Assembly (NCBI RefSeq): GCF_019925205.1
Contig: NC_083566.1
Span: forward strand, 744,001 to 808,000
Direction of reading: 5' to 3'
DNA length: 64,000 nucleotides
DNA from: Metopolophium dirhodum
Taxonomy: Eukaryota; Arthropoda; Insecta; Hemiptera; Aphididae
This document shows, in pieces, positions 47,032-58,957 of the stretch. Numbering within the stretch: position 1 is the first letter of the stretch; each line of letters opens with the position of its first letter. The notes under the pieces are model-generated. The model made no database searches. It was given only the letters and a program-made list of their open reading frames with translations, and had not been told where the DNA came from. A program made the position numbers and the translations under genes.

Positions 47032-47850
47032 TTGAGGACGTCACACCCGCATGTGTCGTCCTCGTCTTACAAATGTACAACATAGCAAAAACTGTTTTGC
47101 GTGGGACAACTTTTCTCGCACCATATTTGCTGTAGAACTACCAAATTTTCGCAACACGTAAATAAGAACTTTATCTGTGCAACAGCGTGGATAGCAGTAT
47201 CCAATCATCGTTTATAAGCAAATTAAAAAACCAAAAAAAACCAAATGTTTAGAAGCAAATAACTTTTATTGTATTTATGTCATCTAAAATATAGGCACGC
47301 TGTTGCATAGATAATGTTCTACCCTATATGTTCAGCAATTTTGGAGCCACTACTACAAACACAGAAAGATAAAAGTCGTCCCGCGCAAAACAGTTTTTGC
47401 TATGTTGTACATTTGTAAGAAGGAGACACAACGTGTGGCGTCCTCTTAATGTGCAACATAGCAAAAACTGTTTTGCGCGGGAAAGAATTTAGAACGTTAC
47501 AGTCATAACTAAGAAACGAAATTTTCACCACACAAAAAGGAGAACTTTGGCTGTGCAATATCGTTTTTATTTTTTCGTTATCGGAACTTAAAAATAAGTT
47601 ATTTTGAAAAGTTTGAAAAACACAAATAATAATTGATTTAGAAACAATAATAACTTTTTTCGTAAAAGTGATATCAACAAAATAAAAAACGATATTGCGC
47701 AGCCACAGTTCTTTATATGTGGCGAAAATTTCGTTTCTTAGTTATGCTTATGAATGTAGCCTTCTCAGTTCTTTCCCGCGCCAAAACGTTTTTGCTATGC
47801 CGTACGTGTGTATGACGGAGACAACATGTGCGGGTGCGACGTCCTCTTAA
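47032..47850. mobile_element. Two abutting palindromic TTAA elements
   Basis: The first palindrome runs from 'ttgaggacgtcacacccg' (47032) to 'gtggcgtcctcttaa' (47449). Its arms share 'tacaacatagcaaaaactgt' and 'tttgcgcgggac'. The second starts at the same TTAA (47446-47449) and ends 'gcgacgtcctcttaa' (47850). Its left end lacks the outermost 40 bp. TTAA occurs at the junction and the right end and is degenerate (TTGA) at the left. No coding. Fragments of the same family are near 46271, 33752 and 53390. This suggests a TTAA-specific, piggyBac-like MITE family. Confidence 0.82.
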
Positions 47851-47859
47851 TATAACATG

Positions 47860-47890
47860 TAGGTTAGGTTAGGTAACCTAACCTAACCTA
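47860..47890. repeat. Head-to-head telomere-like palindrome
   Basis: Three TTAGG-type units run into three CCTAA-type units. Two 15-base arms are perfect complements around one base. TTAGG is the usual insect telomere repeat. The palindrome begins 10 bp from the end of the TTAA element. Confidence 0.8.
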
Positions 47891-47899
47891 ATAAGACGT

Positions 47900-50055
47900 A
47901 TAGGTGGGTATCGTAGGTCCGTACTTGAACCATATACAATCACCGAATATTACTGCAGTTCAAATGCGCCATTAGGGGGGCTTGGGGAGGGCTCAGCAAA
48001 AACGCATTCATGCGGGCATATAAGTTAGGTTCGAGTTTGTTAAACGAATGTATTCTTCATATAATAAATATTCAATGTGTTAAAAATATATGTTTGAATT
48101 TTTGTCTTTTATTATGAGGTTTTAATTTTTATAATTTAATTTATTATTTTGACGAGAAACTTATGATGTTTCTAATTATTAATATTTATATTTATACTGT
48201 TTAGGTATACCTACTATTCGTTTAATTTTATATGCATTTAATATTTTAATATGATCAATATGACGTGTCGTCTGTAATACAAGGTGAGGCGCGTACATTG
48301 TAATCATTATCCTAGTTGAAGGATTAAGGTTCAGGGGTTCTCAAAAAATATCTCAAATAATTTATTAATTTTGTTTGGCGAAAATCGGAATATAACGTTT
48401 GGCGGAATGGTGATAACGGACGAGGGTCATTTTAGCGGAAGACGGAAACCCCCAGCTCAGTCCCCAATTTTATCCCCCTCCAGTATTTTAGTTTATAATA
48501 TCAATTATCATGGTCTGTGATGTTGATTCAATCCTCGTCCGCCCTAAAAATGTTTTTCCAAGTATAGAACATATTCTAATTTTTGTTAATTATAAAACTG
48601 ATCGAAAATTACAATACGATCTGACACACGACCATAAAGATATCTATATGGCCGTGATCTGATATGACTACAATACAATATGAGGAACATTGAAGCCATG
48701 TTAAATTATTATTTTATGTATTAAGTAAACACTAACAAAATATATTATTATTTTAATTCAAATGTACCTCGCATTCAAATCTGTTCATTCACTCCCACCA
48801 ACTAAAGAAACGTAAATATTAAGTTTTGTTATCCTGCACAATTCGAGTTGGCGTACGATTAGCATAACACCAAATAGGATTTTTCCCAAACTTATTACCT
48901 ACTATAAACGTAAGAATGTTGATATGTTATTGTACAATATAGGTAGGTACTAGGTAATAATTAAACTTAGAATAACTATTCAAACAAAAAACAATTAATG
49001 TATTATCAAAAGATTTTATTTTTGTTAAAAGTTGTTTGTACAAATCTCGAACCTATCCAATGTACCAGATACTGAGGTATACCTACTAAATAGTGTGCCG
49101 GTTACAATTTAGCACGATGCAGAGAAGATCTTCTGTGCAATTTACATTGTGATTTCTGAACATATGTGTCATACCGGTTTAGAAATCCGCACACATGAAA
49201 AACAAAACAAGGTCGTTGTCGAATTGTGAGATTTCCGGTCTAAGAAGTAGTTTTTAAAGTGGGGAAAAATCGTAGGGGAACCTATAGACACTAAAAACAT
49301 AAAAGCGCCCTTGGAATTATTATTATTTTTTTTCATAAATCATTTTTGAACCATAAATAGGTTCAATAACCTTCTTACCTTTTTATTATTTTTAAATAAC
49401 TACCTATGTAGTTTTAAAGGAACAAAGTATTTACAATATGTGCAGATATTTGTACAATAATTTATTGTCAATATAAGCAGAAATTATTTACTAGATAGTA
49501 TATAATATTATATATACCTATCTGTGAGTATAACAGATATTAAACTGACATCATGATCGCAAGTAGGGGAATGACCCTTTTAGTAATAAGCTATATCGGC
49601 CATATACCTTGATTCTTGACTCTAGATTCTTCTGTCTTCATAAAAAATTTTAGGTATATAAACTATAGTATATAAATAATATACAATATTCTTCTTAAAT
49701 CATAATCAATATCTGAAAATAATAATTCTATATAATTGATAACCAAACAAATAAAATATTATTGATCGTATATTTTTATGTAGGTACTTATATGTACCTA
49801 AACCTAAGTTGTAAATTTTCATAAATAAATAATAATGCATATACCTACTGTTATATTTTATATTCATGTGATAAAAATCAAATATATACAATTTAAATGT
49901 GTTACTACTTGCGAAAAACTCAGGTGGTAGGTATCTCATCTTTAGCATAATGCTTTCTACCAAACTGATAATTGGTATAGTAGCTACCCACTGTCTCGTT
50001 CAAAAATGATAATATTATACATCACAGACAGCCAGGCATGATATTGTTAATGATT
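47900..50055. other. Spacer with small repeat fragments
   Basis: No gene recognised. At 48320-48480 there is 'caggggttctcaaaaa', an end typical of hAT-type elements, followed by GGCGGA-rich sequence, with no partner end found. The minus-strand open frame at 49706-49963 lies in AT-rich repeat-like sequence. Confidence 0.4.
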
Positions 50056-50063
50056 ATATTATG

Positions 50064-50547
50064 CAAGGCTGGGCAAGTTAACGATTTTTTTTGAACTCGT
50101 TAAGTTAAGTTATTTTAAAATAATAAAGTTGAGTTAAGTTAAAGTTACTCGTATTTTTTTCCGTTAACTCGTTAAGTTAAAAGTTAACTTCAAAAAAAAA
50201 AAATAATTACTTAACTTAGTGTAAAGTTAAAATTTGCTATTTTGCAAAAATAAAAAATTCCAGACACAATATAATATAGTTTATTATAGATAGTTTTTCT
50301 TTACGCTCAAGAAAATTACTGGGGAAATTTAAAATGATACATCAAAGCAAAAACCCATTCAAAAATGTGCATTATAACTTCGGACGAAAATTAACTTAAT
50401 TTAGATTTATTGAAATAAAATTAACTTGAAGTTAACACATTAATCTTGAATAAAAGTAACTTATTAAGTTAAAAGTTAATTTGAAAAAAAAAAGTAACGA
50501 GTTAATTAACATAATTTTAACTTTTAACTCGTTAATACCCAGCCTTG
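50064..50547. mobile_element. hAT-type MITE rich in GTTAA words
   Basis: Ends 'caaggctggg' and 'cccagccttg' are perfect 10-bp inverted repeats. Flanks 'atattatg' (50056-50063) and 'atattatt' (50548-50555) agree at 7 of 8 positions. The interior consists largely of 'aagttaa'- and 'gttaactcgttaa'-type words in both directions. No coding. Confidence 0.85.
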
Positions 50548-50555
50548 ATATTATT

Positions 50556-53129
50556 AAACTGATTATAATCAGTATTCAGTATACAAAAATATACCTATAG
50601 TTTCAAATGAAGGGAAATCAAACACTCTGTTGAACTCTGACCGAAAAACATAGATCTAAATGAGAAATTATCTAAATAGAAAAAAAAAAATAGGTAGGTA
50701 ATCCCAATCAACTAAGAATTGGCCACACTAAACTCACACATGAACACCTCAAGGCAAAGAAAGATCCACCCTTATGCCCAAACTACATGCAACACAAACA
50801 ACAATCAGGCACATCACCGCGTCTACTGCCCAAACTTCAAGGGAGTCAGAAATTAATTTAACATTCAGGACGATTTGAAGCAGTTATTGGTCCATTTTCA
50901 AACCACCTAACATAATTTCTTACCTTAAAAAAAAATTGAAATGAACAGCTTGCAATTATAATGTAAAGATGTAAATGTTTATGTAACCTAATATTAGGTA
51001 TTATATTTAAAATATAATATTATATTAATATAACCTTTGAAGTTGATTCTTAAAATAAAAGAAATAAATAAATATGGTTTCGTATAATACCTGGGATAAT
51101 AATATAATATTAATATGTACATTTAAACGGTTGTATTATCATTTATGAAACAAAAAATACTTATTGTATTATTTATTTATTTTGTTGTTTTATTATTGTA
51201 TTATTTGTATGCATATCTTATACAATATTGTATATATTATCCGACCTCCGGATTTCTGGAATTAAAACTACAAATAGTCTGCAAAATTTAGAAGGGGGAC
51301 TCTGTTCCCCTTCGACCACCCACTCTAATCAATGATATGAAGCAGATCTTAATAATTATACTGTTCAGTGGAGGGGGTACTTTATATATTAGAATCCGAA
51401 ATACATCGTATTCAGTCATTCTGATTTGAGATAAACAATGTAGTCACAAAGTTACAACATGCAGGCGCACTTTCACGCCCGAAAATAGTGGACAGTTACT
51501 ATATTATAGAAGTTTTTACGCTAAACTGTTATAGTTGAGTTAGTGTTTTTTCTTTAAATATATTATTATTTAACTTAAATTATATATTATATTATTATTC
51601 TGTTTACAATTAATTAAATCTACACTTCTTATCATCGTCATATTGTGTTCGTTGTCGCGATTGAACGGGTGAACGGGCAAGACGCAACACGCAACATACT
51701 TATAAATTGCAAAAAGGTAACCTAAGGTATGAATTTTTTAATAACATTTTTAAAAATTATATCATCACAGTAAAGACAGTACTACATTTTACCTGTCTAC
51801 TGTAATACAGTAATGTCTACTGGTAGCTAATATCATTAATTTAATGACAAAAAAATCTAAGCATTTAAAAATACGATTTTGATAAGTAATTAAGTAGTAG
51901 ATAGGTAAAATGTTTTTACGCATCGATATCGTTACTTAAAAAATGTCAAAACCAGAATTTGAATAAATAACGATATATAGTTTTGGCATAGAATTTAAGA
52001 GCTTGGTGCAGCCAACAACAGCCAACAACAAAATAACTCCTTTCTTCGTGAATTCAATTTTTGACGATATCGTTTTAAAAAATATATTATTTATTTGGGA
52101 ACAACAATCAGATCGCGCCAATATACAGGTATTTAAGTAGGTATAGTTTTCAATAGAATTGGAGTACCTAATCTTGTATTGAATTTTGGTGCAACAATCA
52201 GACAAATCCTACGCCATGACAACAAATATTATCTACATCTATATAGGATGTGCTTTTATAAACCTTGAACTTAAATTTAGTAAAATTTAATTATTGAGAA
52301 CAAGAATAAATAATTAAACATCCTAAACAATTTCAAAATGTTTTCTAGTTGTTGCACCAAGCTCTTCAAATTGGAGCAATTTAAATGCTGTAGTAAGCTC
52401 AAACATAACATAGGTAGGTAGCCAGGTAGGTACATAAACGTAGGCACGTAGCGTGATTAATTTATAAGCTTAAAATATTTCAGGCATACCTCTGACATAT
52501 TGTATTATTCTAAATATATAACTAGAAAAAAATTTCCTCACCCCACTTCTCTACTTCCTTCAGTAATTTTATTAATTAACACGTTGTTTTACCAGGTCGT
52601 TGCTACTAGCTAGCAAAATACCCATACTATTGTATAGCCACATAGGTAGGTAATCTAAAAGGAAAAAAATGTTAATTTACAACAGATGTTTAGATATAGT
52701 TATCTCAACAGTATTCATTGTACTCGTAGCTATACGGACAATTTTATCGTTGAAAGTACTAAATGATTAAAAAAATCAAAAATAATTAAAACAATTTCGT
52801 TCGAATAAGATATTCCAAGGTCGCGTGCAGGAATATTGACCGTAGGGGGGGGCAAGGTCAAAAGAACATGTCATTTTTATTTTAAAATAAAATTATTAAT
52901 AAAATTATTAATATAACTATAATCGCGGAAGCCATTGATTTGGTTCGAAAAAACTACACAAATTGGCAATTGCTTGCAATTACTTTTATTTATTGTAAAT
53001 TCGTCACCTGTTATTTTTCGCATCTACTTGGTATACAAATTTGTTGAGATAGCTGAACGAAATCACTTTTATTTTGTGCAATACCTAACATTTATTTTTG
53101 TTAATCCACCTTACATGGTTATATTTTAG
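50556..53129. other. Spacer; possible 5' untranslated exon near 51.65-51.72 kb
   Basis: Mostly AT-rich with no recognised gene. At about 51640-51716 there is a GC-richer stretch ending 'gcaaaaag' followed by a GTAACC donor-like site. This could be the non-coding first exon of the gene starting at 53133. The minus-strand open frame at 51936-52205 contains a duplicated 'gccaacaaca' and no domain. Confidence 0.35.
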
Positions 53130-53132
53130 AAG

Positions 53133-56003
53133 ATGGTTGGAAAATATTTGTCAAAACTTGAGAGTGGAAACTTCATAGACGAACTAGTGAATAAACCTAC
53201 TCCGAAATGTTCCTCTTTCTATTGGAATAATTATTATAAATATAAAGTATTTATCCCGACCAAGAATCGCCTTATATATTTCAACATGGAAGAGTACAAC
53301 GCACGTGACAAAATCAATACGAATTTGGAATTTGGCAAACAGTTAGTATAATATATTAGTGTAACATATTATATTAAGTATTAAGAGCTACGACGTGATA
53401 CCGCATGTGTTGTCTTCGTCTTACAAGTAGGTAACATAGCAAATTTTACGCTGATTAGAACACGTCATGCTGTAGCTCTATTGGTTTAAAAATTAGAGTG
53501 AATAAAATTTAAAGTTAAGATTATTATCTAGGTCCCTACGTAGGTTTTTAATTGATATTATTATTTTTAAGTAAATTATGATCATTTTAAAATGTACAGT
53601 TCGAAATGCTGAATTACTGAAATAGGAATGTGCGTTCACGTGACTTTATAATAATTCATATAGAATATAGATGCATTATGTCCTCCGTTAACTCGACGAA
53701 TACGACGAGTATCTAAGAACGATTTCTACTCGTGAGTTTTGATAATCTGACCATACTTTTTTAAAATCAAATTGCGTCTGAATATGCGATAAATTACAAG
53801 CAGTTATGTTCATATTTGTAATCGTCGTAATGAGAACACAGCGTTATAGCCATCACCATAAATTCCGATTAGAATATATTTATTTTTTTTACAACAAAAT
53901 CATATCAAAGTTCTCTCTAATTACACCATTTTATAATAGATACACATATACCATTCTATATTACTAATATAGTAATATCATTGAGTATAATGTTTATCTC
54001 GTACAATACTCAATGCTAGGTCATGTCACTACTGCAGGTTGATATAGCAACTAATTCACATATTCAAAACGACTTTTGTTGTTAACATTTATTTTAATAG
54101 GTATAATTAAAAATAATCAAAAACAATTTTTTTGAAAAATAAAACTTTTTGGGCATTGTAAATGTATAAATGAAATGTATTGTTGAAATGCTCATTTACT
54201 CGTTTATATTCACGCTTATATAAAAAAACGACAAACCCATGAATAATCTGCCAAACAGTTGTGCAGGAACGGAGTATTCCTTTTTATTGTTTTAAATTTA
54301 AAAAGTTAGGTAGGTACCTACAACATCTTGCACCGAGGAGAAGTGAGACGAGTCGAGTAGATAATATACCCATATCTACCTAAAATTATGCCAATTAATA
54401 TTTTATGCTTTTATACTATTAATATCTCACAATATTTATTTTAATCGTTTTCAATCAAGGTGGAGACTTGCAACAAAAAATGTTTGCTTGGCAGTAGGAA
54501 AAAACGAAATAGACAAGAAAATACTTCGTAAAATTAAGGAACTAAAAATATGTTTGTCGAACAAGCGAAGACAACTTCGACTGAAGAATGCAAAAAATGA
54601 CCAATTTTCCATTCCTCTGGAAAGCTGCAAATACTACGTACTACTAGTCTACGATGTCAAAGACATTGAGCATGTTAATGATAAAGATAGGTACGTAGTG
54701 AGTGTATACAAAAGATATATCACATTTAGGCCATAGGCGCAAATCACTCAAAAAAATTTGGCGGGGCTTAAGCACCCAACAAATTTTAGAGGAAACACTC
54801 ACACTCCTCATAATTTACCAGTTGCATTTGATATATTAATATATTATCTATAATATGAAATAAAATATTTTATATTTAAGTCGGTGTTTTATATAAGACT
54901 GTACATTTGTAGGAAAATTCATTCTCTTTAACTTTTTGTAAAACATATAGCTTTCTCAAAACTTATTTTAAATTAAGTACAAACAAACCAAATTTTAAGT
55001 TTTTTTAGTCTTTATAGGCCAATTTTTAATTTTTCATATTTTTCACAATTCTCGTCAATTTAAACTTTTTTTACATATTTTATAAATTATTTTTTTATTT
55101 TCGTAGACAGATAAAAATATAGTTTTTTTTATACAACTTGATAGATTTGTATACGTTTTATATTTTGAATTTTTAATGCATTTTTCGGGTTTTATCGTGC
55201 AATTTATAGTGACTTTGTTTGAGATTTTAAATGCATTTTTTAAAGTTTTTTACAGCATTAAATTCAAAGCTATAATTATAAAATTTTCTGCAAAAAAATT
55301 ACTTTATTTTTATAAATAAGTAGTTCGATAATATACCAGACCTATACGGGGAAACTTTCATAGCCCTTATGGACAACAAAAGAAATTCGTATTATAGATA
55401 ATTTCATTAAATAGAATTAAATGAATTTGGTTTTGATTTGGTTTGACTCTCAAAAATATCTTGTTCAATAGAACATTTTGTCAATTGGAAGTTCGTTGTA
55501 TAATAGAACTATGGAACTAAGTTTCACTGTAATTATACTAGAAATCTTATTACAATGTTCACTTGTTTTTCAGCATATTTATTTAAAATGGTTTGATTAT
55601 TAAATACTACCTCTATCTATATATCTATCTATATGGATAATTGATAAGCCCAATAGTTCATCTTTTCCCATGATAATGGTACGTGCATAAGATTTTTTAT
55701 TATTATTAAGGATAATCACGAGATTCTGGGTGCTAGAGTTAAAATTCAGGGTTAGCACCATTACTGCCCCTGTGATTTCCGCCAATGATACACCAGTGGC
55801 TATGTTATAATAATGTACATATTCTGACCAGTTTATTTGTTTTTAGATATAAATATGCAACATTTTGTGAACGTATCTGGCTTTCTGATGATGAAGATCA
55901 AGAGTTAATCGATTTGTTTGATACCACATTTGAAGTGATTGCGAAACGTTTTTCAAATGATTTAAAACGTAAAGTTTTTTGTTATAATCGCGCAATATAT
56001 TAA
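53133..56003 (+). CDS. Unrecognised three-exon gene, predicted 198-residue basic protein
   Basis: Exons are 53133-53341, 54460-54690 and 55847-56003 (597 bp including the stop). Each junction is GT-AG (donors GTTAGT and GTACGT) and in phase, and every exon is open only in this frame. An AG precedes the ATG by three bases, so a 5' non-coding exon is likely. The protein begins 'MVGKYLSKLESGNFIDELVN', is Lys/Arg-rich in the middle ('IDKKILRKIKELKICLSNKR', 'RQLRLKNAKND') and turns acidic then basic near the end ('IWLSDDEDQELIDLFDTTF', 'KRFSNDLKRKVFCYNRAIY'). No signal peptide, membrane segment or known motif is visible. Intron 2 has AT-rich spacer. It could be a lineage-specific nuclear protein or a fragment of a multi-copy aphid family. 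I do not recognise it. Confidence 0.55.
53375..53545. repeat. Decayed relative of the TTAA-element family in an intron
   Basis: Words 'cgcatgtgttgtcttcgtct', 'taacatagcaaa' and 'tttaaaaattagagtgaat' match the families at 47.0-47.8 kb and 4.8 kb. No complete ends. It lies in intron 1 of the gene at 53133. Confidence 0.55.
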
Positions 56004-56040
56004 TAAAAATTCTAACAGTGCTAATAATACAAAGCATTGT

Positions 56041-56055
56041 GGGGGGGGGGGGGGG
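56041..56055. repeat. G15 homopolymer
   Basis: Fifteen consecutive G residues 38 bp after the stop codon of the three-exon gene. Length is likely to vary between individuals or reads. Confidence 0.9.
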
Positions 56056-56589
56056 TTACGCATCTCGACTATACTCCATATATTTTCTTGTATTGAAAAT
56101 ATATTCAATAAAATAAAAGCAGTGTTTACTGTTGAATTTAATAATTATTTTAAACAAACCGGTCTATAATAAAATTATAAGTTATAGTTTTTATTATTTT
56201 TTCAACATTATATAATCATGTGGTGTAGGAGTTAAATTTTAACAATTATATTCATATTATAATATTAAGTATATAGGTATGCCACGTTTATTATTTTATA
56301 CAGCGCGACTATTTAACCATTATTGTAAATCGGAAGATAATGAATTTATATTTTATTTATATTATATACTTACTCAAATGTTACTTACATTTTAAATATT
56401 TTAATATTATATACCTAATACAATTGTTTAAAAAAAAAATCGAAATTACGCAGACATAGTATAATAAGTTACCTACTTGTATGAAAATATTAAAAAATTA
56501 ATTACATATTTACATGTCATGAAATGTATTAAATTATAACTACAATATTATAAACTATAATTTAAAAAAAGGTGGGCAAGTGGGTGTCG

Positions 56590-57070
56590 CTTAAATTTGA
56601 ATTCAATGATATAATATCATTTTATAAGAAAAACGATTCTGAGCGAAGAGGGCCAGACAGCCTATGATATTACCTACTAAGTATATTTGATGAAATATTG
56701 TGAATAAAGTAGTTTATATAATATAACTTATTTACGTGGAACCTTATTTTAAATTTTTAATCCTTAACCATAAAAGTTGAACATTTTATAAATGTTGTCA
56801 AAAAACGAACTTTAAATACTTATAAAAAAAATTGGGACAGGATTTTAAATATTTTTCAAATATCATTGTAGCAATATATTAGGAGCCTTGTGTTAAATGT
56901 TCAAGCTTATTAACCCAACAAATACAATTTTATTGACATTTATGAAAAAAAAAACTTAAAAACTGGAAATTGAAAAAGTCCTAAAAGTTTAAAACTAATC
57001 AAAATATTTTGAAAATTTTATTGTGTATAGAAAATGTTAATATAAAATTAATACCAGTTTAAATTGCATT
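56590..57070. repeat. Dispersed repeat family R1, copy with inverted body
   Basis: 56610-56755 matches the head at 17967-18115 in the same orientation ('aagaaaaacgattctgag', 'tttacgtggaacctta'). 56840-57040 matches the end of the R1 body in reverse ('ttaggagccttgtgttaaat', 'ttcaagctt', 'cccaacaaatac'). See the entry at 17950. Confidence 0.65.
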
Positions 57071-57319
57071 TATCTACGGTCATTTTTTTAGAGTTAAGAC
57101 TGTGTAATGTTTAGTAATTTTTTTAAAAAAATATCAACAAATTTGGTGAAGTTTTTTTAATTTGAAAAATTATTTTTTTTTCTATAACAAATTTTTTATT
57201 TGTTTTGGGAAATTTTTTTTCAAATTAAAAAAAACCCAAATTCATTCACATTAAAAAAAAAAATATTTCATCAACTCGTTATGAAATAAGCTTTTTGGTG
57301 ATAAGAAAAATAGATTGTT

Positions 57320-57660
57320 ACCAAAAATCGCCTGGTGAAAATTAAAGAAAATTTTAATATTGAATATCTTAAACAAGTAGTTATTGAAAATGTGTACCCA
57401 AATGTATATAAATTTCTAAAAGTTGCTTTCACTATACCCGTGAGTTACGCAACTTGCGAACGTTCATTTTCTTCAATGCGGCGGTTAAAATCTTGTCAAA
57501 GAACAACAATGAGACAAGAACGATTTTAAAAATGTATTGATATGATATAAATATCGAGAGAGATTTAACTAATAGTCTTGACACAAAAACAATTATTGAT
57601 ACATTTTCAGCAACTTATTGGAAATAAGTATTGATTTAATATTATTTTATACGATTGTAT
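57320..57660 (+). pseudogene. hAT transposase C-terminal fragment (ZMYM1-like)
   Basis: The frame from about 57335 reads 'FNIEYLKQVVIENVYPNVYK', 'FLKVAFTIPVSYATCERSFS' and 'SMRRLKSCQRTTMRQERF', then hits a stop at 57527-57529 and decays. It is the hAT dimerisation domain of the same type as the relic at 32040. A C-rich subterminal-like stretch follows at 57800-57930, and 'cgcctacgcggcttg' at about 57916-57930 may be its right end, but no left end was found. Confidence 0.8.
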
Positions 57661-58299
57661 TACTTTATATGTACATTTTGTATTTGACTATTTGAGTAAA
57701 AGTTGAATTAATGTGTCGTGGTATATAATTATTTATAATTTTAATTAAAATTGTTTAATTCACTACCTAATTGAATTTATTTGTGTATTGTTAGTAGCCA
57801 GCCGGTACATTAATTGGGGAGGTTCGAGAACGAAGCTCCTGTGCAGGGCACGGGGTATGTGCTGCTGATAAAATTCTAGCCCCCTCCCCCACCCCCAAAA
57901 AAATGTACCCTATTTTCGCCTACGCGGCTTGACGGATTGAACAACAAAACCAAACTCAACACGGCCTCTAGCTCTGATGAACTGAACCAAAAGAGTGGAC
58001 ACGACTATGATTATCGTAGAATAATAATATAATTAATTGTTCTATGCTACATATTTTGCTTCTCGGGAGTCGCGAGTGTCGTGGTCTGCCTATTCGAGAA
58101 ACCAGCAGGTGTAAATGCTTTCGGGGTAGAGAATCATTTTTCAGATTACAATATTATTATAATATTATAGATCGCTAATCAACGATAGGACGATATTCGA
58201 TTGTTAGAACTTTGCAAAAACTATCGAATTTTATTCCACTTGTATGTGTGACCGCGAATAGATTTCAATTACACAGAAATTATTCGAAAATTGTTCATT

Positions 58300-58957
58300 C
58301 GAACGAGCCGAATATTTTATAATAATATAAGCATTTCGTACTATCGATTATCGAACGGCACCGGATCATCGAATAATTCGATTGTGTCTGCAATATCACT
58401 ATCGTACGCCACTATCGAAATTCTCGCATTCGTCACTCTCTCCCTCGTTGTCTCTCACTGTGTGTGTCTCTCTCTCGTCTGCGCCACAGTGTAATAATAT
58501 ACACGAAAACACGCGCTCGACAGTGGCAGTCGCGGGCCCGTCCACGCACCGGTTTTTCTCAAGTTGCTCTTTCCGTCTGCGACACGGCGTGAGTGATGGT
58601 ATATTATTATAATCGTAGCTGATCGTCGTTTACCGAAACATTTTCTAGTCCTGTCTAGTCTCCGATAGTGTTGACGATCGTCGGTAATCGATGCGCCTTT
58701 GAATTGTTATTTTTTCATTATCGAGGTTCCGGACACGACCGCGGTGACGTCTGATTCCACGCAGCTATAGATACTTCCCGATTTCATGACACTCTCGAAT
58801 TCGGCACGATATAACGTTGTAGACGAGTGTCCGGAATTGTTCATATTATTTTCAATGCATTCTCTCAGTCCTCGAATATAATATAATATTATATTAATAG
58901 GTGTTTATAATTATTGTAATATATTATCGTCGGCACCGCCCGGAGATTCGAAAACTG
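58300..58957 (+). promoter_or_regulatory. Candidate promoter and non-coding first exon of a gene to the right
   Basis: This stretch is clearly less AT-rich than the rest and has many CG dinucleotides, CT-rich runs (58433-58480) and frequent 'atcga' and 'cgtcg' words. It ends with 'gattcgaaaactg' followed by a strong GTAAGT donor at 58958. There is no long open frame, so it looks like a 5' untranslated exon whose coding exons lie beyond the window. A GA/CT-rich, TATA-less promoter is common in insects. The open frames at 58291 and 58382 are by-products of this composition. Confidence 0.5.

Noticed and set aside
52935..53129. 64-codon open frame directly before the three-exon gene
   Set aside because: Ends at a stop just before the ATG at 53133 and shows no splice phase with it. 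More likely intron or 5' untranslated sequence.
58291..58612. Overlapping 67- and 76-codon open frames
   Set aside because: Serine-rich translations of CT-rich promoter-like sequence, open in two frames at once by composition.
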